Positions 9,163-17,829 of a stretch of 64,000 bases of DNA are shown in pieces; position 1 is the first letter of the stretch, and each line of letters opens with the position of its first letter. The stretch comes from Mycobacterium pinniadriaticum (GTDB taxonomy: Bacteria > Actinomycetota > Actinomycetes > Mycobacteriales > Mycobacteriaceae). A program made the position numbers and the translations under genes. The notes under the pieces were generated by a model. It was not told the DNA's origin and made no database searches. It saw only the letters and a list, made by a program, of their open reading frames with translations. The stretch is from positions 248,001 through 312,000 of the forward strand of contig NZ_JAPJDO010000003.1 of assembly GCF_026242045.1 (NCBI RefSeq). Direction: 5' to 3'.

Positions 9163-10614
9163 ATGCCGCTGGCCGAAGGCGAGACATTCGCCGGCTACAC
9201 GATCCTGCGACTGCTCGGCGCGGGCGGAATGGGTGAGGTCTACCTCGCTCAACATCCCCGGCTGCCCCGCCGCGACGCCCTCAAAGTCCTGCCCGCCTCG
9301 GTCAGCGGCGACACCGAGTACCGCGCCAGATTTGAACGCGAGGCCGATATCGCCGCCACGCTGTGGCACCCCTCCATCGTCGGCATCCACGACCGCGGCG
9401 AGTTCGACGGGCAGTTGTGGATCGCGATGGACTACGTCGACGGCACCGACGCGGGTGCCCTGCTGAAGAGCCATCCCAACGGTTTGCCGCAGCGCGAGGT
9501 GCTCAACATCGTCTCCGCGGTGGCCGACGCGCTGGACTACGCACACCAACGGCACCTGCTGCACCGCGACGTCAAACCCGCCAACATCCTGGTCGCCAGG
9601 CAGCAGTCCGGTGAGGAGCGAATCCTGTTGGCGGACTTCGGTATCGCACGATGGGACAATGACACCAGCGGGTTGACGCAGACCAATATGACGGTCGGCA
9701 CGGTGGCCTACGCCGCCCCCGAACAACTGATGGGCCGCGACCTGGACGGACGCGCCGACCAATACGCGCTGGCCGCCACCGCCTATCACCTGCTGTGCGG
9801 ATCACCGCCGTTCCAGCATTCCAACCCCGCGGTCGTGATCAGCCAGCATTTGTCGACGGCGCCGCCCAGCCTGGCCCGACTCCGCCCGGAGCTGGCCGGC
9901 CTCGACCCGGCTTTGCGCAAGGCGCTGTCCAAGGACCCCGCCGACCGCTTCGAGCGGTGCGTGGACTTCTCCCGGGCCCTGGCCCACCAGATCACCACAC
10001 CCTTGTCCGGCGACGGCCTGCCCGACGCCGACGTCACCCGGCTGACCCCGATCACCGATGCGGCACCGGTGGGCGGCGAACCGGAGCCGCCGGCCCGCAT
10101 GTCGTGGCTGCGACCGGCGATCCTGGTCCCGGTGCTGCTCGTCATGCTGATCGCGGTGGCCGCCGCGTTCATCGCCGGCCGCAACCGCGGTGAGACGGTC
10201 GCCACCCAGGACGTCCGCAGCTCCACGACGACCGCCACGACCACCAGCATCGTCCCGCCGCCCCCGCCGACGACCACCACGACCACGACCACGACCACCA
10301 GCGTCGTGCCGACTGCTACCGACACCGTCACCGTCGAACCGACCCCCGCCGTGGTGATCGGCTCGCGGTGCGCCCAGCCCGGAGCCACCGGAACCACCGC
10401 CGACGGGATGACGGTGTACTGCAGCCAGCTGCAATACACCAACCGTTATCTGTGGTCGGTGCACCAGGGCGAGATCCCCAACCCGGTGCTGACCACCTCA
10501 CCCACCGCGATCCCGCCGCTGGAAGACGAGTCGCCGGTTCAGATCTGCGTGCAGGAAACCGGGCACAGCCGGTTGCGCTGCGCGGCGGACATCCTTCGCG
10601 GCAACGGCGACTAG
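9163..10614 (+). CDS. Transmembrane serine/threonine protein kinase (PknF/PknH-like)
   Basis: A 483-residue Hanks-type kinase. The cytoplasmic kinase domain covers roughly residues 8-275 with GAGGMGEVY glycine loop, Lys41, HRDVKPAN (Asp136) and DFG (Asp158), then an APE-like APEQ motif. A Pro/Ser-poor linker leads to a single membrane helix near residues 317-337, a Thr-rich extracellular linker and a small extracellular domain with four cysteines that could form two disulfides. No PASTA repeats are present, so it belongs with the PknF/PknH/PknD-like group, not PknB. It follows the TetR gene by 26 bp but has its own likely promoter. Confidence 0.92.
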   Translation: MPLAEGETFAGYTILRLLGAGGMGEVYLAQHPRLPRRDALKVLPASVSGDTEYRARFEREADIAATLWHPSIVGIHDRGEFDGQLWIAMDYVDGTDAGALLKSHPNGLPQREVLNIVSAVADALDYAHQRHLLHRDVKPANILVARQQSGEERILLADFGIARWDNDTSGLTQTNMTVGTVAYAAPEQLMGRDLDGRADQYALAATAYHLLCGSPPFQHSNPAVVISQHLSTAPPSLARLRPELAGLDPALRKALSKDPADRFERCVDFSRALAHQITTPLSGDGLPDADVTRLTPITDAAPVGGEPEPPARMSWLRPAILVPVLLVMLIAVAAAFIAGRNRGETVATQDVRSSTTTATTTSIVPPPPPTTTTTTTTTTSVVPTATDTVTVEPTPAVVIGSRCAQPGATGTTADGMTVYCSQLQYTNRYLWSVHQGEIPNPVLTTSPTAIPPLEDESPVQICVQETGHSRLRCAADILRGNGD

Positions 10615-10619
10615 GTTCT

Positions 10620-10680
10620 GCGCCCAAACCGACGATTTGCCGCACTTGTGCGAGTGAATCGCGCCGAAACGTCGACCTCG
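10620..10680. repeat. Dispersed intergenic repeat, copy 1
   Basis: This stretch after the kinase gene aligns without gaps to 53499-53559: the first 15 bases (GCGCCCAAACCGACG here, GCGCCGAAACCGACG there) differ once, and the TTG.CCGC....GTGCGAG and CGTCGA.CTCG blocks are shared. By hand count about 42 of 61 positions match. Such a repeat between unrelated genes suggests a mobile or structural intergenic element family. Confidence 0.55.
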
Positions 10681-10798
10681 ACATACGAGCGATGAAACAT
10701 CCTGGTGCGGTTGTGACGATAGAGGTCCCAGAAGCGCCGATCCGTGGCCCTTCGATATCTGCGCTATGTTCGACCGGAGACTTGAGACGGAGGTTGGA

Positions 10799-11212
10799 GT
10801 GAAAAGGCTCATCCTGGTGGCCGCCGGCGCGCTTGCCGCGGGCTCGGCAGCAGCCGCCCTCAGCATGGGGTCCAGTAGCGCCGACCCGAACGCCGGCGGC
10901 ACGCTCAACATCCTCGGCGAACCGTATTACAAGGCGGTGGCGATCCTGCACGCCCAGGGCGTCTCGACGGTGTTCGGCGGCTCGGTCGGAAGCGACGTCC
11001 CGCAGGCCAAGTGCATAGTGCAGAGCCAGAAATACCTGGCCAGCGGCAAGATGCAGCTCATGCTGAACTGCACCGAGTCCGCCCAGCCCGAGGCTCCGCC
11101 GTCGGGTTCGTCGGGTAGCGCGCCCGCTCAGCAGTTCCCGTCCGACGGCGGTTCCCGCCCGACACCGGGCGCGCCCGGCACCGTGACGGTGACGCCGACC
11201 CAGGTCGGCTGA
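10799..11212 (+). CDS. Small secreted protein of unknown function
   Basis: A 137-residue exported protein. It begins with KRLI and a hydrophobic Ala-rich segment ending near SSADP, which reads as a Sec signal peptide. The mature part has one compact region (about residues 30-85) with two cysteines, CIVQ and NCTE, that could form a disulfide, followed by a low-complexity Ser/Pro/Gly tail. GTG was chosen because GGAGG sits at the right distance before it. It resembles the small exported proteins common in mycobacteria; no function can be assigned. Confidence 0.75.
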   Translation: MKRLILVAAGALAAGSAAAALSMGSSSADPNAGGTLNILGEPYYKAVAILHAQGVSTVFGGSVGSDVPQAKCIVQSQKYLASGKMQLMLNCTESAQPEAPPSGSSGSAPAQQFPSDGGSRPTPGAPGTVTVTPTQVG

Positions 11213-11271
11213 CGCCCCCTCTCGGCTAGACTTCTCGGCGTCGGGCCCGCCACCGCCGGGAGGTTTCACCC

Positions 11272-12171
11272 ATGCTGCGGCCACGCCGTTTCGAACACGA
11301 GATCGATCCCGGCCCTGTGCAGATCCAGGCTCGCAAGGTCGACTTCGACGTTTCCGACGCGCCGCTGCACTGGATCCCCGGTCATCCGGTCGCCTCCCAC
11401 GTCGTCGGTCTGCTCAACGTCGTGCTTCCGGTGGCCGAACGCTGGTTCGTCGCCACCTACGACGAGGCATTGCCCCTGGTGAAAGATCCGCGGCTGGCCG
11501 AGGACATGCGCGGGTTCATCGGTCAGGAGGCCACCCACGCCGACACCCACGACAAAGTCCTCCAGGATTTGATGGTGGCCCGCGGGGTGGACCCCGAGCC
11601 CATCCTGCGCCAGCTCGACTACGTCTTCGCCCAGGTGCTCTCGCCGAGCACGTCGAGTGATCCGCGCCGACGACACAATCACCTGTGCGACCGGCTGTGG
11701 CTGATCGCGGCCATCGAGCACTACACCGCCGTGCTCGGCGATTTCGCCCTCAACTGCGCGTGGGACGACTACGGCGCCGATCCCACCCTGGTCGATGTCT
11801 TTCGCTGGCACGGAAGCGAAGAGGTCGAGCACCGCAATGTCGCCCACGACGTCGCGGTCTACTTTCACGACAGCTACTTCGACCGGATCCGGTCGATGGG
11901 GATGGCGGTGATGCTGATCGCGGGCTTCTTCAACCGCGGCGCCTGGTACCTGTGCCGAACCGACCCCAGCCTGAATATGAGCTGGTGGAGGATGCAGCGG
12001 CTGCGGGCCAGGGACTCCAAGCTGGGTCTGTTGCCCAAGTACCGCACGTTGTTCGGCACCACGACACTGACGTATTTCCGGCCCGACTATTCGCCGGAGG
12101 ACGTCGGCTCAACCGCGCAGGCGGTCGCCTATCTGGCCAGCTCACCCGCCGCCCGCGCCGCGCACCTGTGA
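11272..12171 (+). CDS. Predicted metal-dependent hydrolase family protein (PF10118-like) with ferritin-like diiron ligand pattern
   Basis: A 299-residue protein resembling the family annotated as predicted metal-dependent hydrolase (COG3687). The sequence carries Glu56, then E86-A-T-H89, Glu149, and E184-V-E-H187. This E...ExxH...E...ExxH series, with about 30 and 35 residues within each half, is the carboxylate-histidine ligand set of ferritin-like diiron oxygenases, so an oxidative role is more attractive than hydrolysis. A ribosome binding site GGGAGG lies eight bases before ATG, and a TAGACT -10 box precedes it. The next gene, an iron-sulfur flavoprotein reductase, overlaps as GTGA, which would supply electrons. 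The oxygenase role is inference. Confidence 0.75.
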   Translation: MLRPRRFEHEIDPGPVQIQARKVDFDVSDAPLHWIPGHPVASHVVGLLNVVLPVAERWFVATYDEALPLVKDPRLAEDMRGFIGQEATHADTHDKVLQDLMVARGVDPEPILRQLDYVFAQVLSPSTSSDPRRRHNHLCDRLWLIAAIEHYTAVLGDFALNCAWDDYGADPTLVDVFRWHGSEEVEHRNVAHDVAVYFHDSYFDRIRSMGMAVMLIAGFFNRGAWYLCRTDPSLNMSWWRMQRLRARDSKLGLLPKYRTLFGTTTLTYFRPDYSPEDVGSTAQAVAYLASSPAARAAHL

Positions 12172-13274
12172 AACGGCTGTCCCGTTTGCGTGTCGTCCCG
12201 CCGAGTGCGTCGGGACGGACCCGCCATGACGTTCCACTCAGTCTCACCGACGCGGCCGTCACAGCCATGTGGGCGATCAGCGGCACGTTCCGCCGGCCGG
12301 CGGCGCCACCGGAGCGCGACCACACCCTCACGTTGCAGATCGTCGAGCGCCGGGTGGTGGCGCGGGACCAGAACGTGGTCGCCCTGACCCTGGCCGCACC
12401 GGACCGCCGGCCGCTGCCGTCCTGGCACCCCGGAGCGCACCTGGACATCCATCTGCCCAGCGGCCGGATCCGCCAGTATTCGCTGTGCGGCGAGCCCGGC
12501 CTGCGAACCTGCTATCGGATCGCCGTGCGGCGCATCCCCGACGGCGGCGGCGGCTCGATCGAGGTCCACGACGGCCTGCCCGTCGGCGCGACGGTCACCA
12601 GCAGCGGCCCGCGCAACGCGTTCCCGCTGACGATGCCGGGCTACGGGTCGCCCACCCGACAGCTGCGGTTCATCGCCGGGGGCATCGGCATCACCCCGAT
12701 CCTGCCGATGCTTCCGGTGGCCGAGCGACTGGGTGTGGACTGGTCGATGATCTACGCCGGGCGCAGCGAGGACTCCATCCCGTTCCTCGACGAAGTTCGC
12801 CGGTTCGGATCGCGGGTGCAGATCCGTACCGATGACGTGCACGGGACACCCACCGCCGCCGACCTGCTGGGCGACTGCCCGGACGGCGTCGGCGTCTATA
12901 CCTGCGGCCCGGCACCGATGTTGACCGCGATCCGGGCCGCCCTGGCCGGCCGCGACGACGTGGAACTGCATTTCGAGCGATTCGCCGCTCCGCCGGTGGT
13001 CGACGGCACCAGCTTCAGCGCGACACTGAGAGCGACCGGGGCCACCCTGCGGGTCGGTGCCGACGAGACGCTGCTGTCGGCGCTGCGGCGCGAGCAGGTG
13101 GCGGCACCGTACTCCTGCCAGCAGGGCTTCTGCGGCACGTGCCGCACCCGGGTGATCAATGGTGTTGTGCAGCATCGAGATACGCTATTGACCGAGCCGG
13201 AACGTGCCGCCGGGATGATGCTGACCTGCGTGTCACGCGCACCCGAGGGCGGGCATCTGGAATTGGACCTGTAG
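12168..13274 (+). CDS. Ferredoxin reductase with plant-type [2Fe-2S] domain (VanB/PDR-like)
   Basis: A 368-residue electron-transfer protein of the phthalate dioxygenase reductase type. In order it has a flavin-binding barrel with RQYSLCGE, a nucleotide-binding domain with GGIGITPILPML and YTCGPAPML, and a C-terminal plant-type ferredoxin with Cys ligands in SCQQGFCGTC and a distal TC. It should pass electrons from NAD(P)H to a partner oxygenase; the translationally coupled upstream diiron-like protein is the obvious candidate. The GTG start overlaps the upstream stop. The first 50 residues precede the flavin domain and have no recognised motif. Confidence 0.9.
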   Translation: MKRLSRLRVVPPSASGRTRHDVPLSLTDAAVTAMWAISGTFRRPAAPPERDHTLTLQIVERRVVARDQNVVALTLAAPDRRPLPSWHPGAHLDIHLPSGRIRQYSLCGEPGLRTCYRIAVRRIPDGGGGSIEVHDGLPVGATVTSSGPRNAFPLTMPGYGSPTRQLRFIAGGIGITPILPMLPVAERLGVDWSMIYAGRSEDSIPFLDEVRRFGSRVQIRTDDVHGTPTAADLLGDCPDGVGVYTCGPAPMLTAIRAALAGRDDVELHFERFAAPPVVDGTSFSATLRATGATLRVGADETLLSALRREQVAAPYSCQQGFCGTCRTRVINGVVQHRDTLLTEPERAAGMMLTCVSRAPEGGHLELDL

Positions 13275-13278
13275 TCCG

Positions 13279-14082
13279 ATGGCGCGTTCACTCGGTCTGG
13301 CCCGCTGGGACCTCCTGCGGCCGTTGGACATGTTGTCCTCGGTCTGGTCGGCCGCCCCGGTCAGCTCCGGGGCGGCGGTCGCGTATCGAACGATGTTCAT
13401 GACAGTCAAGAGATTGGTGGTGGGACGCACCCTGACGGTGCGACTGGACAGCGGGGACATCACGCTGACCGTCACCGAATTCGACTCGCGCCTCGATGTG
13501 CGCCGGCTTGCGGTCGGCCAGTTGAACGACGTCCGGCTTACCGCCACCGATATCTGTTGGCAGGAACGCTATTTCGAGCGCGCCACGGTGGTTCTGCATA
13601 ATCTTCATCTGCGGCCGGGGGTTCCCCCGGTGCTGGTGGCCGCACCCGTCGAGGTGAGCATGGAAGTCTCGACGCACGTATTAGACGACGTCTTCTCCGA
13701 CACGCTGCCGCGGCTGTCGGGCCAGGTGGACGATGACGGCGTCGCGCGGCTGCGCTGGGCGCGTCGCCCCGGGCTGGGCAGCGTGGAGGTCGACGTGAAG
13801 CTTGACGGCTCCACCCTGTGGCTGCATCCGCGGGCCGTGCGGACCCGCCGCCGTCGTTGGGCGTTGCCGACCCGGATTCCGGCCTACCCGGTCCGGTTAC
13901 CCGAGCTGGCCAGCGGCTTGGCGCTGACGAGCCTGTCGTTCGGGCCCGGCGCGCTACACCTGACCGGAACCCTGCCGGAGTGGCGCGCCGAGGCGCCCAG
14001 GGCGCGCGTCGAGGACGTCCTGACCCAACTCAGCAACGTCGGCCGGCCCTTGAATCTGACCGGCCGCTCCCGCCGCGGCTAG
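13279..14082 (+). CDS. Putative LmeA-like (DUF2993-type) protein
   Basis: A 267-residue protein starting four bases after the reductase stop. It is built from alternating hydrophobic beta-strand-like stretches (for example TLTVRLDSGDITLTVTEFDS and VEVSMEVSTHVLDD), reminiscent of the lipid-binding DUF2993/LmeA phospholipase family of the mycobacterial cell envelope. No clear signal peptide is seen, so the assignment is tentative. Its last 129 bases overlap the 3' end of a gene on the opposite strand. Confidence 0.6.
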   Translation: MARSLGLARWDLLRPLDMLSSVWSAAPVSSGAAVAYRTMFMTVKRLVVGRTLTVRLDSGDITLTVTEFDSRLDVRRLAVGQLNDVRLTATDICWQERYFERATVVLHNLHLRPGVPPVLVAAPVEVSMEVSTHVLDDVFSDTLPRLSGQVDDDGVARLRWARRPGLGSVEVDVKLDGSTLWLHPRAVRTRRRRWALPTRIPAYPVRLPELASGLALTSLSFGPGALHLTGTLPEWRAEAPRARVEDVLTQLSNVGRPLNLTGRSRRG

Positions 14083-15105
14083 TCGCCGGCGTTCGTATCG
14101 GCGGATCGCCAGGGCGACGACGCTCGCCAGCAGCCAGCCGAGCAGGATGTCGATGACGTAATGCTCGGCGGAGTACACGAGGGTGAAGGCCATGATCGCC
14201 ACATACCCGGCGAGCAGCGGCCGCCACCGCCGGCTCACCCGGCCCCACAGGAACGCCGCGATCATCACCGACAGGCCGGCATGCAGCGACGGGATCGCCG
14301 CCACCAGGTTGACGCTGGCCTGACCTTCGTCGAGCAGCGCCCGAGCCACGTCGAGGTGCAGCATCCCGAAGCCTCGGCCGGAGATCCGCTCGACGAAGTC
14401 GTGGGCTCCGTCGTGCTGGGCGATGACTCGACCCAGCAATCCGCCGTCGGGGAGCGGCACCCGCCGGAACATGCACTGCGGATCGGGGGGACCGCCCGCC
14501 ACGTCGGCCGGCCCACATCGGGCCGCCGCCCACGGTGGCGCGGCGGGCAGCACCGCGTAGATGGCCAGCGCCGCGAAGGACAGCACCACGAACCGGCGAA
14601 CGAAGGCCTTCCACACGTCGCGGTCGCGCAGCCACAGCACGCCGCCCAGCGCGTACGGGAGGATGAAGAACGAGATGTAGACGGTGCTGATGATCACCTC
14701 CCACCAGGGCGGTTCGGGCAGCTTGAAGTGTTCTTGCAGCCACACCGTGGGCACTGCGCCGAACATCCGGCGGTCGACTTCGGGTTGCCACAGCCACTGA
14801 GTCGGCGTACCGATCAGATCCGCCGCTCCCCTGCTCAGGTCGTAGACGATCAACACCAGCGCGAACGGCAGCCAGTCCCGCACGATCAGCAGCACCCGTT
14901 GGCGGCCGATGCTTGCGGCCAGCAGCCCGGCACAGATATAGACCAGGATGAGTTCGCGATTCAGGGCCAAACCCCGTGTCGCTGTGAGCGATACGACAGC
15001 GACCGCCCAGATGGCGATCGCAGTGCGGCGCAGCAGTGTCAGCCGGCGGGTTCGGGGGTCCGCGGGTGCCGGCAGGGACGTCGCGTCGACATCGGTTGCT
15101 GTCAT
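13954..15105 (-). CDS. PAP2-superfamily integral membrane protein (inositolphosphotransferase-like)
   Basis: A 383-residue membrane protein with six or more hydrophobic helices. The PAP2-type catalytic pieces are visible as IPSLHAG and, about 40 residues later, SAEHYVIDILLGW, giving the two active-site histidines and the aspartate. This arrangement fits the PAP2_3 group, which includes inositol-phosphoryl transferases and lipid phosphatases. The last 45 residues after the final helix are hydrophilic and lie in the region that overlaps the convergent gene. Transcribed alone from a start just downstream of the alpha/beta hydrolase gene on the same strand. Confidence 0.85.
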   Translation of the reverse strand: MTATDVDATSLPAPADPRTRRLTLLRRTAIAIWAVAVVSLTATRGLALNRELILVYICAGLLAASIGRQRVLLIVRDWLPFALVLIVYDLSRGAADLIGTPTQWLWQPEVDRRMFGAVPTVWLQEHFKLPEPPWWEVIISTVYISFFILPYALGGVLWLRDRDVWKAFVRRFVVLSFAALAIYAVLPAAPPWAAARCGPADVAGGPPDPQCMFRRVPLPDGGLLGRVIAQHDGAHDFVERISGRGFGMLHLDVARALLDEGQASVNLVAAIPSLHAGLSVMIAAFLWGRVSRRWRPLLAGYVAIMAFTLVYSAEHYVIDILLGWLLASVVALAIRRYERRRLAAAGAAGQIQGPADVAELGQDVLDARPGRLGAPLRQGSGQV

Positions 15106-15174
15106 CGGGTACCACTCAACCGGGTCATCGGTTCAGCATTACCCAGAATCGCGAAAGATTCCGTTCAGACGCTG

Positions 15175-15942
15175 TTAATCCGGCTGTAGCCGACCCACAG
15201 GTTTGGTGGTCGTGGCGTGGACCAGCAGCTCGGCCAACTCGGCAGGGCGCGACAGGAACGGGGAATGCGACGTCTCGATGGTCAGCTGCTCGACGCCGAG
15301 ACGCTCGGTGACGGTATCGGCCAGCCACCGGGGCATCGACCGGTCCTCGGTGCAGCGGATGAAACTGCGCGGCAATTCGGCAGCCCAGAACTGAGGCACC
15401 GACACCGGGGTGTCGTTGACGGCACCGAACTTCTCCGGCCCCAACCGCTCGAATGCCCAGCGCGCGGTCGACTCGTCGCAGTCGTGGTAGAAGTAGCGCC
15501 ACGCGCCCTCGAAATCGGCGAACGTCATCGCGCCGGCCTCGTCGAAGTGCAGGTAGCCCAGCATTTCCCCGACGTCTCCGTCGAACTGGCCGTCCTCGGT
15601 GTTGCGCATCGCCATCGCCTCGGGATACGAGCGCCCCTCGCGGGGCAGCGCGGCCGCCAGATAGACGATGTGGCTGACGTCGCCGACCGCCGCGTCGGCG
15701 GCCACGGTCGCGTCGAACCCGCCGCCGGAGTGGCCGACCAGCACGTCACCGGACTCGATCACCTCCAGGATCGCGTCGCGGCGGCGCGGGATGGTCCACT
15801 CCGCCAATGGATCGTCGACACGTGCGCCGTGCCCGGGCAGGTCCACCGCGACCCCCTGGTGGCCCATCCGGTCCAGTTCGGCGATGGCGCGCTCCCAGCA
15901 CCAGCCGGCGTGGAAGCCGCCGTGGACGAAGACGAACCGCAC
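15175..15942 (-). CDS. Alpha/beta-hydrolase fold protein
   Basis: A 255-residue hydrolase. It begins with the strand FVFVHGGFHAGWCWE, carries the nucleophile elbow GHSGGG (Ser in VLVGHSGGGFD) and ends with the histidine region ETSHSPFLSRP. This layout matches esterase/hydroxynitrile-lyase/MEK-like hydrolases of about 250 residues (EstC/PIR7 type). GAGGAG precedes the ATG, and the gene follows the 185-residue protein by eight bases. The substrate is unknown. Confidence 0.85.
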   Translation of the reverse strand: MRFVFVHGGFHAGWCWERAIAELDRMGHQGVAVDLPGHGARVDDPLAEWTIPRRRDAILEVIESGDVLVGHSGGGFDATVAADAAVGDVSHIVYLAAALPREGRSYPEAMAMRNTEDGQFDGDVGEMLGYLHFDEAGAMTFADFEGAWRYFYHDCDESTARWAFERLGPEKFGAVNDTPVSVPQFWAAELPRSFIRCTEDRSMPRWLADTVTERLGVEQLTIETSHSPFLSRPAELAELLVHATTTKPVGRLQPD

Positions 15943-15950
15943 GTGTCTCC

Positions 15951-16508
15951 TCAGTCCCAGGCCGAGGCGACCGCCTCGGCGACATCGATGACCTTGGCCT
16001 GTTGGGATGCCGGGCTGTCGATCTCGTCGGCGACGTAGGCCGCGACGAACCGGCGGATCTCGGCGTCGACCCCGGCCACGATCCGCAGGATCTCGCCGCG
16101 TACCGATTTCGAGGTGACGTTGACCGCGATATCGGACGAACGTGGCTTGGCGACGTCAATGACCAGCAGGAGGGGCTCGGCAGCCCGCGCGGTGGCCCGC
16201 AGCGCGATATCGCCGTCTACGGTGAATCGCTGCTTGTCCACCCGCAGGTCGACCACCAACTCGATCACCAGGGGAATGCGGACGTTGAAGGTGATGGTAT
16301 CGCCCACGCTGCGCCGGGCGACCGGTTGCTGGATCCGCACCTTCGCGGTCACTTTCGCGAGCCCGGCCGGCCCCTGTGCCATCGGACCCATCTCGAACTC
16401 TCCGCCGGCGATCTCGGCGAACGCCGCCGCAACACGCTCCTCGGTGACCGCCAGCTCGAAGAATCGGCGACCGAATTCTTCATAGGTGACGAAGCTGTGC
16501 GTGTGCAT
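15951..16508 (-). CDS. Conserved hypothetical protein
   Basis: A 185-residue soluble protein without a signal peptide or membrane segment. The middle is rich in alternating valine/isoleucine strands (ITFNVRIPLVIELVVDLRVD), the end is helical and Ala-rich. No family with known function is recognised; the strand-rich core is reminiscent of lipid-binding folds but that is speculation. It is followed closely by the alpha/beta hydrolase gene and preceded by a MarR gene on the same strand, so it may be part of a MarR-controlled unit. Confidence 0.65.
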   Translation of the reverse strand: MHTHSFVTYEEFGRRFFELAVTEERVAAAFAEIAGGEFEMGPMAQGPAGLAKVTAKVRIQQPVARRSVGDTITFNVRIPLVIELVVDLRVDKQRFTVDGDIALRATARAAEPLLLVIDVAKPRSSDIAVNVTSKSVRGEILRIVAGVDAEIRRFVAAYVADEIDSPASQQAKVIDVAEAVASAWD

Positions 16509-16572
16509 AGGGATCTACAGTCTCACGCCGGAGGTCGACGACAGGGCGCGGAGCGGTAACAAATCGGCCGTG

Positions 16573-17070
16573 TCAGGCCGGCGACCACACGAGTCGTAGA
16601 CCGTCGTCGGCCGGTTCGCCCGCCGCTGCGGCGAAGGCATCCAACGCGGTGACGACAGAGCGGCGCTCCTGTGCCGTCATCGCCCGCAGGACCCGGGTGA
16701 TGGCCCGGCGGCGGTGGCGGTTCATCTTGCGCACCAGCTGTCTGCCCTCTGTGGTCAGTGTCAGCGAGATGTTGCGCCGGTCGGTCGGCGAATCCTGGCG
16801 GTTCAGGAAGCCCGCACGGATCAGCCGGTCGCAGATCCGGCTGGCATTGGACGGACTGATCTCGAGGGCGGTGGCGACCGAGGCCAGGTTCAGTGGGCCC
16901 CGGGTGTCGATCATCACCAGCACGCGCAGTTGGGGAACGGTGACGACCTCTGAGATCTCGGCGATCGACGCGGCCGCGATACCGACCAGCGCGCGCGAGG
17001 CGCGCAATACCGCGTCGATGTCGGCGGCGGCCGGCCCGTCGACTGCCCGCTCAAAAACCTGCCTGCTCAT
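16573..17070 (-). CDS. MarR-family transcriptional regulator
   Basis: A 165-residue winged-helix regulator. Residues 45-110 hold the MarR DNA-binding domain (VPQLRVLVMIDTRGPLNLAS, SPSNASRICDRLIRAGFLNR, then the DRRNISLTLT wing). It is clearly related in layout to the second MarR protein of this window, sharing the N-terminal ASR.LV.I.A.SIA pattern. It overlaps the upstream hypothetical gene as ATGA. Confidence 0.9.
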   Translation of the reverse strand: MSRQVFERAVDGPAAADIDAVLRASRALVGIAAASIAEISEVVTVPQLRVLVMIDTRGPLNLASVATALEISPSNASRICDRLIRAGFLNRQDSPTDRRNISLTLTTEGRQLVRKMNRHRRRAITRVLRAMTAQERRSVVTALDAFAAAAGEPADDGLRLVWSPA

Positions 17071-17504
17071 CCTCGATATTCTGCCAGTCGGGATCGATCC
17101 CGCCGCACATCAACGGTCAAACCGCGACCGCGCCGTTTTTCTCGAAGCGACGCCCAGCGCGGCAACAGCCGGCACAGCCGGTCGGCCACCGTGTCGCGCC
17201 AGCGCAGGACGGGGTTGCCCGAGGCGTCGGAAAGCTGCCGATGCCGCCGCACGGCGACCAGATCGGCGGCGGCGAACGCCGACGCCGACGCCACGTTGGC
17301 CGCCGCCGCCCTGCAGTGGCCGTCGTCGTGGCTGCCCACCGCCACCGCACCCATCGTCGCCGCGTGGATCAGGTCCACGACTGTCTCCATCGCCAGCACG
17401 CAGCGAGTGGGCCGCACCGCACAGATCGCCGACTGTGCCAGCAGCCGGACACCGAGAAGCCGCATGGCCGTTCGGGTTCCATCATCGAGCCGCTTTCCGC
17501 CCAC
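17067..17504 (-). CDS. Hypothetical protein upstream of MarR
   Basis: A 145-residue protein with no recognised family. Three Ala/Val-rich stretches (RLLGVRLLAQSAICAV, METVVDLIHAATMGAVAVG, ANVASASAFAAADLVAV) could be short membrane or amphipathic helices, and the C-terminus is strongly basic. Its stop overlaps the MarR start as ATGA, so they are co-transcribed. The GTG start is the first available; the frame stays open and codon-like for about 40 codons further upstream but without a standard start codon, so the N-terminus is uncertain. Confidence 0.55.
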   Translation of the reverse strand: MGGKRLDDGTRTAMRLLGVRLLAQSAICAVRPTRCVLAMETVVDLIHAATMGAVAVGSHDDGHCRAAAANVASASAFAAADLVAVRRHRQLSDASGNPVLRWRDTVADRLCRLLPRWASLREKRRGRGLTVDVRRDRSRLAEYRG

Positions 17505-17829
17505 GTGCCCCGTGATCTCGTCGGCAGCGATCAGGACCGCGGTGCCGCACCAACCCGGGCTGGAATCACTGTCATGCCAGACGCGTACCCGGCGACAATG
17601 AGTGTCAATCGGATTGGTAACTCATCCTCACCCGGCGCGCGGAACGAACCTGATGAAGGGCAACCTTCGGCCCACGGCACGGAAGTCGGCCTCGGACCCG
17701 TCGGCGGCAAACCCCATCACCCGTGGGAGAAGATGCCTGGCTGCGGCGGTACCGGGCGGCGTTGGGCCCCCACCCGGATGCCACCACGTGGCTGTCATCC
17801 GCGGTGTCGTCACTTCCGAGCCGCCACCG
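17505..17829. other. Intergenic stretch, no convincing gene
   Basis: Only two overlapping 60-codon frames on the minus strand exist here and neither shows a family motif or ribosome binding site. An imperfect inverted repeat, TGAGT at 17599 and ACTCA at 17620, flanks a TTGACA-like box on the minus strand and could belong to the promoter of the hypothetical/MarR pair. Confidence 0.35.

Noticed and set aside
10250..10310. Tandem ACC/ACG-rich simple repeat
   Set aside because: It encodes the Thr-rich extracellular linker of the kinase and needs no separate explanation.
11685..13274. A 529-residue reductase starting inside the diiron-like gene
   Set aside because: The first 160 codons are a low-complexity shadow of the upstream gene; the GTGA overlap at 12168 gives the real start.
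17599..17624. Imperfect inverted repeat TGAGT...ACTCA with TTGACA-like box
   Set aside because: Only the five outer and a few inner bases pair and no -10 box is found at proper spacing, so it is not listed as an operator.
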